From contig NZ_CP080095.1 of NCBI RefSeq assembly GCF_019428685.1, forward strand, positions 2,728,001 through 2,792,000: a DNA stretch of 64,000 bases. The letters are read 5' to 3'. Origin of the DNA: Paraburkholderia edwinii (GTDB taxonomy: Bacteria; Pseudomonadota; Gammaproteobacteria; Burkholderiales; Burkholderiaceae). This document shows positions 8,912-17,765 of this stretch, in pieces (positions within the stretch are counted from its first letter, which is position 1; the number at the start of each line of letters is the position of its first letter). The notes beneath the pieces are model-generated. The model was not told the DNA's origin, made no database searches, and saw only the letters and a list, made by a program, of their open reading frames with translations. The translations under genes and the position numbers were made by a program.

Positions 8912-10321
8912 ATGGACTCCCAACTGCGAATTCAACTCGACCGGACGGCGAAGCTGCCGCTGTCAGAACAGATTCGGCTGAGTATTGCCAAGGCAATCGA
9001 ATCGGGCGTGCTGGCGCCGGGTGCCCGACTGCCTTCGTGGCAGGATCTGGCCGCGCAGCTTGGTGTGGCGCGCGGCACAGTTCAAGTGGCCTATGAACGG
9101 TTATCCGACTGCCAGATGGTCGAAACATTTGGCGCAAGGGGCACGCGCGTGGCGCCGCGGCTCCGCGCCCCGGCGGTTCAAGCGGAAGCGCCGCCGGTCG
9201 GGGCCTTCATGCGAGATTATCTGGCGATGATCGGTGGGCCGGCGATCTTTCAGCTTGGCGTCCCGGCCCTGGAAGGCCTGCCGGAGAAGCTTTTTGTACG
9301 CGCGCGCTCCTCCAATCTGCTGAAGACGGGGTATTTCTCGTCACTGGTCCATCCCGATCCGCGAGGGGAGTTCGAGCTGCGCCGGGAGATTGCGGGGTAT
9401 CTCTCCATCGCCAGAAACCTCCACTGCGTTCCAGAGCAGGTGTTTATCACTTCGGGATATAGCGCCGGCTTGGGCCTTGCGTTGCAAGTACTGGGTCTGG
9501 ACGGTAAGAAGGTCTGGATGGAAGAGCCCGGTTTCATTGTGACCCGCAAGGGGCTAGAGCTTGCCCGTTTGAACGTCGTACCGGTGCCGGTGGATGCGGA
9601 AGGCCTTAACGTCAGCTATGGTATCGAGCACGCGGCGGACGCGGCGCTCGCCGTCCTGACGCCTGGCCAGCAAGCGCCTTTGGGTTCGACCATGTCCTTG
9701 AGACGCCGGCTTCAGTTGCTCGAATGGGCGATCTCGAACGACGCGTGGATCATCGAAGACGACTACCTCGGCGAGCTTCAGCTGGAGGGTCCGGCAGCGC
9801 CCGCGCTGGCGTCATTGGGTGGGGCCGAACGGGTCATCCACATCGGCACTTTCAGCAAGACGGTCAGTCCCGGGCTGCGGCTTGGATTTGTCGTGGCGCC
9901 CATCGGACTGACCGCGCAATTTTCCAACGTAGCGGCTGCGTTTGCGCCGGCGCCTTCGCCCGTCATTCAACTCGCCACGGCTCAATTCATGCACGATGGC
10001 CACTACATCCGGCGCGTTCGCCGGCTCAAGCGTCTATATTCGGCACAACGTGACGCGCTATGCGAGCAGTTGCGAATGCGCAATAGGGAGTGGGTGAGCG
10101 CGGGGCTGGCGATCCTTCTCAGGCTCCCCGACGGCGCGCCCGACGTGCAGATCGTTCGCGAATTGAGGACTTTTGGCATGTCACCATCGCCTTTGTCCTC
10201 ATGGTTTACGATGCCGTCCTGGTCCTTGCCGGGCCTTTTGCTCGGCGTCGCGACGGCGCCTGAACCGCAAGTCGCTGCATCGTGTCGTCGGCTATTCGAG
10301 ATTATCGACCGCTACTGCTAA
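8912..10321 (+). CDS. MocR/PdxR-type regulator (GntR HTH fused to aminotransferase-like domain)
   Basis: This 469-residue protein starts with a GntR winged helix (PLSEQIRLSIAKAIESG, then LGVARGTVQVAYERL). A fold-type-I PLP-binding domain follows, with the Schiff-base lysine in GTFSKTVSPGLRLGF. Such proteins use PLP or a PLP-amino acid adduct as the signal and usually control the adjacent gene. The next gene, a serine hydrolase, begins 40 bp after the stop on the same strand and is the likely co-transcribed partner. The ATG at 8912 is chosen because the HTH domain begins about 13 residues later. Confidence 0.88.
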   Translation: MDSQLRIQLDRTAKLPLSEQIRLSIAKAIESGVLAPGARLPSWQDLAAQLGVARGTVQVAYERLSDCQMVETFGARGTRVAPRLRAPAVQAEAPPVGAFMRDYLAMIGGPAIFQLGVPALEGLPEKLFVRARSSNLLKTGYFSSLVHPDPRGEFELRREIAGYLSIARNLHCVPEQVFITSGYSAGLGLALQVLGLDGKKVWMEEPGFIVTRKGLELARLNVVPVPVDAEGLNVSYGIEHAADAALAVLTPGQQAPLGSTMSLRRRLQLLEWAISNDAWIIEDDYLGELQLEGPAAPALASLGGAERVIHIGTFSKTVSPGLRLGFVVAPIGLTAQFSNVAAAFAPAPSPVIQLATAQFMHDGHYIRRVRRLKRLYSAQRDALCEQLRMRNREWVSAGLAILLRLPDGAPDVQIVRELRTFGMSPSPLSSWFTMPSWSLPGLLLGVATAPEPQVAASCRRLFEIIDRYC

Positions 10322-10361
10322 CGCGCCGCCGGAGGCGCTCATCGATGGCAATGGAGGAAGC

Positions 10362-11609
10362 ATGGGTATGGGAAGCAAGCAAAGGCAGGGGATGTCCTGT
10401 GAACGGCTGGAGCGGATAGACCGTTTCATCAACGACGAGTACATCGCCACGGGCAAGCTGCCGGGCGCCGTGACTCAGGTCTGGCGGCATGGCGAACTCG
10501 TGTTGAACTCGATCCTCGGTCTTGCCGACCGCGAACGGCAACGGCCGCTAGCCGAAGACTCGATTTTCCGTATCTACTCGATGACCAAGCCCATCACGTC
10601 GGTGGCGGTGATGATGCTGGTCGAGGAATGCAAGATTGCACTTGACGATCCCGTCAGCAAATACATTCCCGCATGGAACGAACTGGGTGTGTACGCCGGC
10701 GGTTTCTTGGAGGGCTTCCGCACGCATGCGCCCGCGCGCCCGATGCTCGTGGTGGACCTGCTGCGCCATACTTCGGGCTTGACCTATGGCTTTCACCAGA
10801 ATACGAACGTGGACGCCGCTTATCGCAAGCTGAAGGTCGGCGAGCTTTCGAACGAAGACACGCTCGAAGACATGATCGCGAAGCTGGCGACCGTGCCGCT
10901 CGAATTTTCACCGGGCGACGCGTGGAACTATTCTGCTTCGACGGACGTGCTCGGCTATATCGTCGGCAAGGTCGGCGCGATGCCGTTCGAGGTCTTTCTG
11001 CAAAAGCGGATCTTCGAACCCCTGGGCATGGTCGATACCGCTTTCTACGTGCCCGACGAGAAGCACTCCCGCTTGTGCGCCTGCTACGCCGTCGGCGCGC
11101 TCGGCTCGAAGGTCGTAGCCGGGCAAGCACCGGCACTGCAGGACGATCCCCAGACCAGCCGGTATCTGAAGCCGCCCACTTTCATCTCCGGCGGCGGCGG
11201 CCTCGTATCGACAGCCGCCGACTACATGCGGTTCGCGCGCATGCTGCTTCAGGGTGGCGAACTGGATGGCGCGCGCCTGCTGGGCCCGAAGACGGTGGCG
11301 CTGATGACCGCCAATCATCTGCCGGGCGGTGTCGATCTGCCTCGTCTGGCGCGCTCGGCGTTTAGCGAGACCAACTACGATGGCGTCGGCTTCGGACTGG
11401 GCTTTGCCACCACCATTGCGCCGGCGGCGACGCTGATCCCCGGCAGTGCCGGCGATTTTTTCTGGGGCGGCGCGGCAGGGACATTCTTCTGGGTCGATCC
11501 GCAAGAGGACCTGATCGCGCTGTTCCTCACCCAGCTCCTGCCGTCGAGCGCGCTCCCGGTGCGTCGTCAGTTGCGTACGCAAGTCTATAGCGCGATCACC
11601 GGGGCGTGA
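10362..11609 (+). CDS. Serine hydrolase of the class C beta-lactamase / esterase fold
   Basis: This protein of about 415 residues has the SxxK nucleophile motif SMTK at residues 73-76 and the second-motif tyrosine in WNYSAST. A GGG-rich turn near residue 280 and GFGLGF follow. No signal peptide is seen, so it is probably a cytosolic EstB-type esterase or amidase, not an antibiotic-degrading lactamase. GGAGGA precedes two possible ATGs at 10362 and 10368. It lies just after the MocR gene and convergent with the tldE-tldD operon. The substrate is unknown. Confidence 0.85.
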   Translation: MGMGSKQRQGMSCERLERIDRFINDEYIATGKLPGAVTQVWRHGELVLNSILGLADRERQRPLAEDSIFRIYSMTKPITSVAVMMLVEECKIALDDPVSKYIPAWNELGVYAGGFLEGFRTHAPARPMLVVDLLRHTSGLTYGFHQNTNVDAAYRKLKVGELSNEDTLEDMIAKLATVPLEFSPGDAWNYSASTDVLGYIVGKVGAMPFEVFLQKRIFEPLGMVDTAFYVPDEKHSRLCACYAVGALGSKVVAGQAPALQDDPQTSRYLKPPTFISGGGGLVSTAADYMRFARMLLQGGELDGARLLGPKTVALMTANHLPGGVDLPRLARSAFSETNYDGVGFGLGFATTIAPAATLIPGSAGDFFWGGAAGTFFWVDPQEDLIALFLTQLLPSSALPVRRQLRTQVYSAITGA

Positions 11610-11646
11610 GTCAGTGGTCGGGCGGCACCGCCGCCGCGATCGCGCA

Positions 11647-13011
11647 CTACAGCACCAGCTCAAACGATTTCACCAGGGCGCCCGGCAATTGCAGTCCACC
11701 GGTCGCGCGCTGTCCCCAGGTGGAATCGGAGAGCATCATGTCCGATTGCGCGCCGAGCGCTTCGAGCCTCTCGCCGAACAGGCCATATAAGCTGTCGTCG
11801 AAGCGCATCGCGTCGACAGGGGCGACAATCTCTCCGCCTTCCACCCAGAACGTAGCAAAGCGCGTCATGCCGGTCAGCCGGCAATTCATACGGTCGGAAA
11901 AGTTCACGTACCACAGGTTGCCGATATAGAGCCCGGTATCGAGCCGCGCGAGCACGTCGTCCTGCGCGAGATCACCGCTCGCCATGGCAAGCGAGGTCGG
12001 CATTTCCTGCGCTAACGCGCCGTTGGGTTCGAGCCCATACTCGCGTGCCGAGCGCGCGCTCGTGAGCTGACCGACGCCGCGCCCCGCGCTAATCAGCGGC
12101 ACGCTCGCGCGCAGATAGCCGTCGTCGTTGAAGGCCGGCGAAATGCCGAGCTCGAGCGATTCCGCGAGGGACACGCGTTCGTCGAACCTCGCCGCACCGG
12201 TATGCAGTTTATAGAGCGGACTTGTCGAGGAGGCCTGGGCGCGCGCCGAGAAGCCGTCCCATGCCGTCGACTTCAGCAGTTCCGCGAGCGCCGAGGGCGC
12301 GAGCCAGGCGCGATAGCCACCGGGCTTCAGTACGCGCGGTGCACGTAATAGAACCGGTAGACGCCCGGCGGCCTCGCGCACCTTGCCGGCAAATACGGCG
12401 TCGTCCCACGCGTCGCCGGCGTAGGTTGTCTTGATCGCCATTCCGTTGGGCTGATGGAAGGAGCCGCTGAAATTGAAGTTCTTCACCTCGTACCAGCCGC
12501 GGCTGCCGGTGGTCGAGGCGAAGCCGCGCGAGACCATGCCGCCGGCGTAGAACCCGACAAAATCGAGCCCGCGCGTCGAGTGCGCGACGAGTTCGACGAG
12601 CGCCTCCGGATCCGGCAATCTGCCATCGCGGCGCGTGCTGCGCGTCCACGCGCCGGCGTCGAACAGCAGGTGCGGGTCGTCAGACGCGTCTAGCAGGCTT
12701 TCGCGCAGTACGCTGAGCGCCTCGGAGACGTCGCTCATGTCGGCATGCGCGTCGCCGCCCAGATCGAAGGTGGAGTAGGCCTGGCGCGAACCGTGGATAA
12801 GCCGCAGCGTGATACGCGCCTGTTCGACCCAGCCGCTCTGACGCACTTTGCCCGCGTTGAAGCGGATGAAATCGGACTGCTCGCCTGAGAACGCGCTCAA
12901 CACTGTTTCGCCGGGGCGGCACATGCGCTCGATTGCGTCGGCAAGCATGCTGAAGCGCGCGTGCTGGTCGAACCGTTCCTCGCCATGCGTCAAAAGCGTG
13001 TTGGTCATCAT
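11647..13011 (-). CDS. TldE/PmbA-family protein, metallopeptidase partner subunit
   Basis: This protein of about 454 residues belongs to the TldD/PmbA family but lacks the HExxxH metal motif, as is normal for the TldE subunit. Family features include a GxGV-like turn (ISAGRGVGQLTS) and a C-terminal stretch with NCRLTGMTRFATFWVEGGEIV. It starts inside the tldD stop (ATGATGA), with GGAGG upstream, so translation is coupled. TldD and TldE form a heterodimeric zinc protease that clips unfolded peptides. In E. coli it matures microcin B17 and degrades CcdA. Here they are adjacent, whereas in E. coli the two genes are far apart. Confidence 0.85.
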   Translation of the reverse strand: MMTNTLLTHGEERFDQHARFSMLADAIERMCRPGETVLSAFSGEQSDFIRFNAGKVRQSGWVEQARITLRLIHGSRQAYSTFDLGGDAHADMSDVSEALSVLRESLLDASDDPHLLFDAGAWTRSTRRDGRLPDPEALVELVAHSTRGLDFVGFYAGGMVSRGFASTTGSRGWYEVKNFNFSGSFHQPNGMAIKTTYAGDAWDDAVFAGKVREAAGRLPVLLRAPRVLKPGGYRAWLAPSALAELLKSTAWDGFSARAQASSTSPLYKLHTGAARFDERVSLAESLELGISPAFNDDGYLRASVPLISAGRGVGQLTSARSAREYGLEPNGALAQEMPTSLAMASGDLAQDDVLARLDTGLYIGNLWYVNFSDRMNCRLTGMTRFATFWVEGGEIVAPVDAMRFDDSLYGLFGERLEALGAQSDMMLSDSTWGQRATGGLQLPGALVKSFELVL

Positions 13012-14444
13012 GCGCCTCCAAACACTTCGACGTCGGCAAACACGCAGGCAGGCGAGGCATGGCCCACGCGGATCACCTGGCCGGGTTCGCCCTTGCCGCA
13101 CATCGGCGTTCCGTAGACTTCCCGCGTGGACGCATCGCCGACCGCTGCGAGGCTGCGCCAGAAGCTCGCGGAAATACCGCGGTAGCCCGGTCGCTTGACG
13201 ACCTGCGTGAGCTTGCCGTGTTCAATCAACTGGCCGAACTCGCAGCCGAACTGAAACTTGTTGCGATGGTCGTCGATCGACCACGACGCGTTTGTCCTCA
13301 TCAGGATGCCGTGCTCGATGCCTGCGATCAACGAGTCGAGCGACTGGTCGCCCGGTTCGATGTTGAGGTTCGCCATGCGGTCGATAGGCGGCCGGTTCCA
13401 GCTCGACGCGCGCGAGTTCGCCACACCGGGAACACCGACGCGCTGCTGCGAGAGCGAGCCGCCCAGCGCGCGCTCGAGTACGCCCGCACGGATCAGGTAT
13501 TGTTTGCGGGCCGCGCTGCCGTCGTCGTCGAATGCGTAGGCGGCGGCTTCTTCGCGAAGCTCCGGATCGAACGTGACGTTCAGCAGCGCGGAGCCGTACT
13601 GATAGTGGCCGAACATCTCAGGCTTCACAAAGCTGCACCCCGCGAAGTTGCGCTCGTCGCCGAGAATCCGGTCGAGTTCGAGCGGATGGCCGATCGATTC
13701 GTGGATTTGCAGCGCCATCTGATCCGGCATCAGCAGCACGTCGCGTCGCCCGGTCGGACAGTTGGGCGCGGCGAGGAGCCGCAGCGCGTCGTGGGCGATG
13801 CGCGCGCCTGCGCCGTCGAAACCATAGCGAGACAGAACTTCGATGCCACCCTGCGCGAGCGCGCCGGAATGCCCGTTGAGCGTGCGCTCCTGTGAGTCGA
13901 TATCGTCGTGCGCGACGGCTGAAAGACTCGGCATCAGAAAACGGAACTGCTGTTCGATGCGCACGCCGTCGCTGGTCAGGTAAAGGTGATCGCTTTGCGT
14001 GACCTGCATGCCGGCGACACGCTCGACCATGCGCGCATCGACGTTGGCGCCCGCGCATTCGTGTGCGAGACGCTCGACCCATTCGCGTCGCGACGGCAAC
14101 GCCTCGCGTGCGTTCGGCGCGACATAGCTGCCGCTTTGCGCAGGCCGCGTGATCGCACGATGGTCGATCAGCGCGTGCGCGGCGCACGCATGCGCCCGCG
14201 CGGTGGCGATCTCAAGTGCGCGCTGCACGCCGCTTGCCGACAGATCGGCCGTGGCGGCATAGCCGGCGCCCGCTCCGGCCCAGGCGGTGACTATCGCGCC
14301 GCGCTCGCGCACATGGCGCAAGGGCAGCGGCACATCGTTGCGTACGGTATGGTGGTCCGTGCGTTCGTCCACGAAACGCACCGACCAGAAATCGGCCGTG
14401 GTGCGTAACCCGCGCGTGGCCAGGGTCCAACGCTCTTCGGTCAT
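13008..14444 (-). CDS. TldD-family zinc metallopeptidase subunit
   Basis: This 478-residue protein carries the TldD catalytic motif HESIGH (HExxxH) near residue 248, followed by PLELDRILGDE. The start at 14444 has AGGAG 8 bp upstream and overlaps the stop of the 66-codon ORF (ATGA). Its own stop overlaps the tldE start. This compact three-gene arrangement, divergent from a homocysteine methyltransferase gene, suggests a dedicated peptide-processing function, not the housekeeping protease. That is inference. The housekeeping copies would be elsewhere in the genome. Confidence 0.87.
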   Translation of the reverse strand: MTEERWTLATRGLRTTADFWSVRFVDERTDHHTVRNDVPLPLRHVRERGAIVTAWAGAGAGYAATADLSASGVQRALEIATARAHACAAHALIDHRAITRPAQSGSYVAPNAREALPSRREWVERLAHECAGANVDARMVERVAGMQVTQSDHLYLTSDGVRIEQQFRFLMPSLSAVAHDDIDSQERTLNGHSGALAQGGIEVLSRYGFDGAGARIAHDALRLLAAPNCPTGRRDVLLMPDQMALQIHESIGHPLELDRILGDERNFAGCSFVKPEMFGHYQYGSALLNVTFDPELREEAAAYAFDDDGSAARKQYLIRAGVLERALGGSLSQQRVGVPGVANSRASSWNRPPIDRMANLNIEPGDQSLDSLIAGIEHGILMRTNASWSIDDHRNKFQFGCEFGQLIEHGKLTQVVKRPGYRGISASFWRSLAAVGDASTREVYGTPMCGKGEPGQVIRVGHASPACVFADVEVFGGA

Positions 14445-14641
14445 GCAATGTGCTCCTTGAGTGCGGTCGAACGCCGCGATAGCGAGACGGCAAGCGACGA
14501 CTGCGTATAGGGAAGGTCGGGCGCGTGAACGCCACTCCATGCGTAAGAACAGCCGACCCCGCGTAGCGCTTCCACGAGCCGTTGAATGAGAAACCCGCGC
14601 TCAGGAACGGCGCAGGCGCATACACCAGTCAAAGCAGTCAT
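14441..14641 (-). CDS. Small ORF translationally coupled to tldD
   Basis: This is a possible 66-residue product whose TGA overlaps the tldD ATG by 4 bp. It contains three cysteines (VCACAV near the N terminus and VGCSYAW mid-chain) and a Ser-rich C-terminal third. The frame stays open upstream to 14776, so the true start is uncertain and no strong ribosome site precedes 14641. It has no family I recognise. The coupling to a TldD/TldE pair makes a peptide substrate conceivable, but the ORF could be chance. Confidence 0.35.
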   Translation of the reverse strand: MTALTGVCACAVPERGFLIQRLVEALRGVGCSYAWSGVHAPDLPYTQSSLAVSLSRRSTALKEHIA

Positions 14642-14862
14642 TCTTGGTACTTTATTCAACTGACATAACGTGCCCACAATAGGCCGATAGGGCTGGATAT
14701 CGGCGAGCTCGTTCACGTCATACTGCACCTCCGAGGAGTCCGCGCATTCGATGCTTTGCACGTGAGAATGTGCCATGAAGATCGACGTGATCCAGCCTTG
14801 CTTTTCTACGAAGACATTTCATTAACGGAGACAACCCATTCAACTGTTACTGGAAGGTTTTG

Positions 14863-15822
14863 ATGAGCCAATATCGTTCCTGTTTGCCCCTGCTGGATTC
14901 CGACCGCTTATTTCTCGCATCGGGCGGGCTTGAAACGTCGCTGGTCTTTCATGAAGGCATTGACCTGCCGCACTTCGCGTCGTTCACGCTTCTGAAGGAC
15001 GATGCGGGCGTCGCACTGCTCGAACAGCACTTCGATCGCTTCTGCAGCCTCGCACGCTATCGGGAAACCGGTGCGATGCTGGACACGCCGACATGGCGTG
15101 CGAATCGCGATTGGGGGCAAAAGCTCGGCTACTCGGAAAGCGCGTTGGAAGACGTTAACCGTCGCGCGGTCGATCTGCTAGTCAGGCAACGCGCAAAGTG
15201 GCAGACGCCGCAGACGCCGGTCGTCATCTTCGGTAGTCTGGGGCCTCGTGGCGACGGGTATCAGGCCGATACGCACATGAGTGTCGATGAAGCACGCGAC
15301 TACCATCGGACCCAGATCGAAACGTTCGCGGCAACCGAGGCCGATCTGGTCGGCGGCAATACCTTGACCTATATCGACGAAGCGATCGGTATGGCGCTGG
15401 CGGCCCGCGCATGCGCAATGCCGATATTCCTTTCTTTCACCGTGGAAACCGATGGCCGCTTACCGTCGGGGGAGACGCTGCGAGAGGCAATCGAGCGCGC
15501 CGATGCGGAAACCGACAGCTATGCATCATTCTTCATGATCAATTGCGCGCACCCAACCCATTTCAAGTCGACCTTGCAATCGGGCGGCGACTGGGTTCAG
15601 CGCATTCGCGGCGTGCGTGCGAACGCATCGCGCCGCAGTCACGCCGAACTCGATCAAGCCCTCAAGCTCGATGACGGCGACCCGGTCGAGCTCGGCGAAC
15701 AATATAAGGAGCTCAAAGGGCTTTTCCTGCGGCGCATGTCGATTGTGGGCGGTTGCTGCGGAACGGATGTGCGTCACGCCGAGCAGATGTGTCGCGCCAT
15801 TCAACGCATGGAAGGCGCCTGA
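14863..15822 (+). CDS. Homocysteine S-methyltransferase family protein
   Basis: This 319-residue protein is a single-domain methyltransferase like MmuM/YagD. The zinc-binding cysteines are in NCAHP and in GGCCGT near the C terminus. The N terminus LASGGLETSLVFHEGIDLP fits the family. It would transfer a methyl group from S-methylmethionine or a similar donor to homocysteine to give methionine. The ATG at 14863 has GGAAGG 5 bp upstream. It is divergent from tldD and convergent with a methionine-type aminotransferase, so both flanking enzymes touch methionine metabolism. A hairpin separates it from that gene. Confidence 0.88.
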   Translation: MSQYRSCLPLLDSDRLFLASGGLETSLVFHEGIDLPHFASFTLLKDDAGVALLEQHFDRFCSLARYRETGAMLDTPTWRANRDWGQKLGYSESALEDVNRRAVDLLVRQRAKWQTPQTPVVIFGSLGPRGDGYQADTHMSVDEARDYHRTQIETFAATEADLVGGNTLTYIDEAIGMALAARACAMPIFLSFTVETDGRLPSGETLREAIERADAETDSYASFFMINCAHPTHFKSTLQSGGDWVQRIRGVRANASRRSHAELDQALKLDDGDPVELGEQYKELKGLFLRRMSIVGGCCGTDVRHAEQMCRAIQRMEGA

Positions 15823-15844
15823 AGCAGGGTGGTAAAGCAATCGG

Positions 15845-15877
15845 CCGTGTCAGCAGTTCTGCGCGATGCTGACACGG
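15845..15877. terminator. Inverted repeat between convergent genes
   Basis: A perfect 11-bp inverted repeat (CCGTGTCAGCA / TGCTGACACGG) with an 11-nt loop lies 23 bp after the methyltransferase stop. It is 68 bp from the end of the convergent aminotransferase gene. There is no clear T tract. A bidirectional terminator is likely. Confidence 0.5.
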
Positions 15878-15944
15878 GTGAACACGGCGTTGCCGCCGCG
15901 CCTGTGGTCGGTGTCGCCGCGTGTTGGTTTCGCGGCGTCATCGA

Positions 15945-17102
15945 CTATAAATCGCGCTCCGACAATAGACGTCCACCTTCACGCAATACATCGTCATGCT
16001 GGCAGAAGCTAAGACGTATCATGCCCGTGTCGGCGCCGTCGCTATAGAAATGCGATAACGGAATCGTGCCGACACGTTTTCGCCGCAGCAGATCAAGCAC
16101 AAAGTCGCGATCGCTTTTATCCGAAACGGCGCGGAAATCGGCCAGCAGGAAAAATCCGCTAGGGCAGGGCTTAACCTTTAGCGCGGAACCGCTAAGCGAA
16201 TCGACGAGAAGGTCGCGCTTCTTCTGATAGAAATCGGCCAGATGCAGATAGTTGTTCTCGTCCTCGACCGACGCGGCAAGCGCCATCTGGAAGGGCGCGG
16301 GGGCCGCGTAGACGAGATACTGATGAACCATCCTGATCTCTTTCATGATCTCGGCGGGCGCCACGCAGTATCCGACGCGCCAGCCTGTCACATGGAAGGT
16401 TTTGCCCAGCGAAAAAACGATCACGCTGCGCTCGGCCAGTTCAGGATAGCGCGCCATGCTCAGATGCGTTTTTCCATCGTAGACCATGTGCTCGTACACT
16501 TCATCGGACAGGATAACGATGTTGGTGCCGCGCGTAATCGCGATCAGCCGGTCGATGTCGTTCTGGTCGAGCACGCCGCCGAGCGGATTGTGAGGCGTGT
16601 TGACGATGATCATGCGCGTACGGGGCGTGATTGCCGCCTGAACCTGATCCCAGTCTATTTTCATCGTGCCAAGCGGGATCCTGATGGGAACCGGCGTGGC
16701 GCCTTGCAGCCGGATCGTAGGCTCGTAGCACTCGAACGCGGGATCGAAATAGAGCACTTCATCACCGGCGTGGACCAGCGCTGTGATCGCGGCATAGACG
16801 GCCTCGAGGCCGCCTGCGGTCACGGTGATTTCGGTGTTCGGGTCGTACTGCGCGCCATAGAGCTTTGCGGTTTTTCTCGCCAACGCCTCGCGTAGCGGCA
16901 GCACGCCGGGCATCGGCCCGTACTGGTTAAAACCTTCCCGTACCGCCTGAAACGCAGATTCGACGAGGTGCGGGTCGGGCGTGAAACTCGGTGCGCCTTG
17001 CCAGAGGTTGATCGCCTTGTATTCGGCGGCGAGTTGACCGACCACGGAAAAAATGGAAATGCCGCCATTGAGCTTGGATTTCAATACGAGTGAGCTTTGC
17101 AT
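15945..17102 (-). CDS. PLP-dependent aminotransferase, methionine aminotransferase (YbdL) type
   Basis: This 385-residue fold-type-I aminotransferase has NTPHNPLGG, the Schiff-base lysine in SLGKTFHVTGWRVGYC, and the C-terminal arginine in MIRLSFC. The GKTFHVTGWRVGYCVAP stretch is close to E. coli YbdL, which prefers methionine and aromatic or histidine substrates. The ATG at 17102 is chosen because the family N terminus (KLNGGISIFSVVG) follows directly. It may use the methionine made by the neighbouring methyltransferase, or supply 2-keto-4-methylthiobutyrate. No strong ribosome site is visible. Confidence 0.85.
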   Translation of the reverse strand: MQSSLVLKSKLNGGISIFSVVGQLAAEYKAINLWQGAPSFTPDPHLVESAFQAVREGFNQYGPMPGVLPLREALARKTAKLYGAQYDPNTEITVTAGGLEAVYAAITALVHAGDEVLYFDPAFECYEPTIRLQGATPVPIRIPLGTMKIDWDQVQAAITPRTRMIIVNTPHNPLGGVLDQNDIDRLIAITRGTNIVILSDEVYEHMVYDGKTHLSMARYPELAERSVIVFSLGKTFHVTGWRVGYCVAPAEIMKEIRMVHQYLVYAAPAPFQMALAASVEDENNYLHLADFYQKKRDLLVDSLSGSALKVKPCPSGFFLLADFRAVSDKSDRDFVLDLLRRKRVGTIPLSHFYSDGADTGMIRLSFCQHDDVLREGGRLLSERDL

Positions 17103-17249
17103 CGTTGAGACCGGATAAATTTTCTGAAAAGATGGCCGATTGAATCGGCTAACTGAAGGGCTGCAACGGTGAGCGGAAGCGTCCGCCGGAGCAGTCGTCA
17201 ATGGTGACCGTTATGGGTAACCGTTACCTGCTTCCGGTATTGGCTTCGG

Positions 17250-17465
17250 TTATTTGCGGTTGGGTTCGTTCGCGAGAGGTCGCGTCAGCAGCCCGCGGGC
17301 TGCCGTTGCTTCGTCGATGGGCGCGGCAATCGAGGCCTCTTCGTCGAGCATCGCCTGTGCTTTGGGGAAGTACTGCGCCAGCCGGCCTTCCTGCCGGCCG
17401 TCCTGTTCCCATAGATACACCGCACGTATGCGAAGCGCTGCTTCGCTGGATTTTTCGTCGATCAT
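17250..17465 (-). CDS. DUF2934 domain-containing small protein
   Basis: This protein of about 71 residues has the DUF2934 signature RIRAVYLWEQDGRQEGR. An alternative ATG lies 15 bp upstream at 17480. The family is short, soluble and of unknown function, and is common in proteobacterial accessory regions. It is upstream of the aminotransferase on the same strand, separated by about 150 bp. Confidence 0.7.
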   Translation of the reverse strand: MIDEKSSEAALRIRAVYLWEQDGRQEGRLAQYFPKAQAMLDEEASIAAPIDEATAARGLLTRPLANEPNRK

Positions 17466-17765
17466 CGTGACATTCCTCATTCAATAGTGCGAAAGGCGAC
17501 GCTCAAGTCAATCGAAAGGTAAAAACAGACGCGTTTATTCCTTAACACTTGAGGAACGCCACTATTTCATTCGCGAATGAGAAAGAGCGCGAACGGCCAA
17601 CATCGCTCGGCGCACCGCTTCCTGAATTGAAAGCATTGCACCGGTGCTGTTGCACGCCGTGCTCGTGGCGGTCACGCGGTGGTTGTGCGGTGTCGTCACG
17701 GATCGGCGCGATTGCGCTTTTGAACGCGGAGACCTCGGACTTCTGCGGCGAAACGTCGCGCGCGA
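17466..17765. other. Intergenic region
   Basis: I see no gene or clear signal in these 300 bp between the DUF2934 gene start and the end of the DoxX-NDH-2 gene. Confidence 0.4.
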
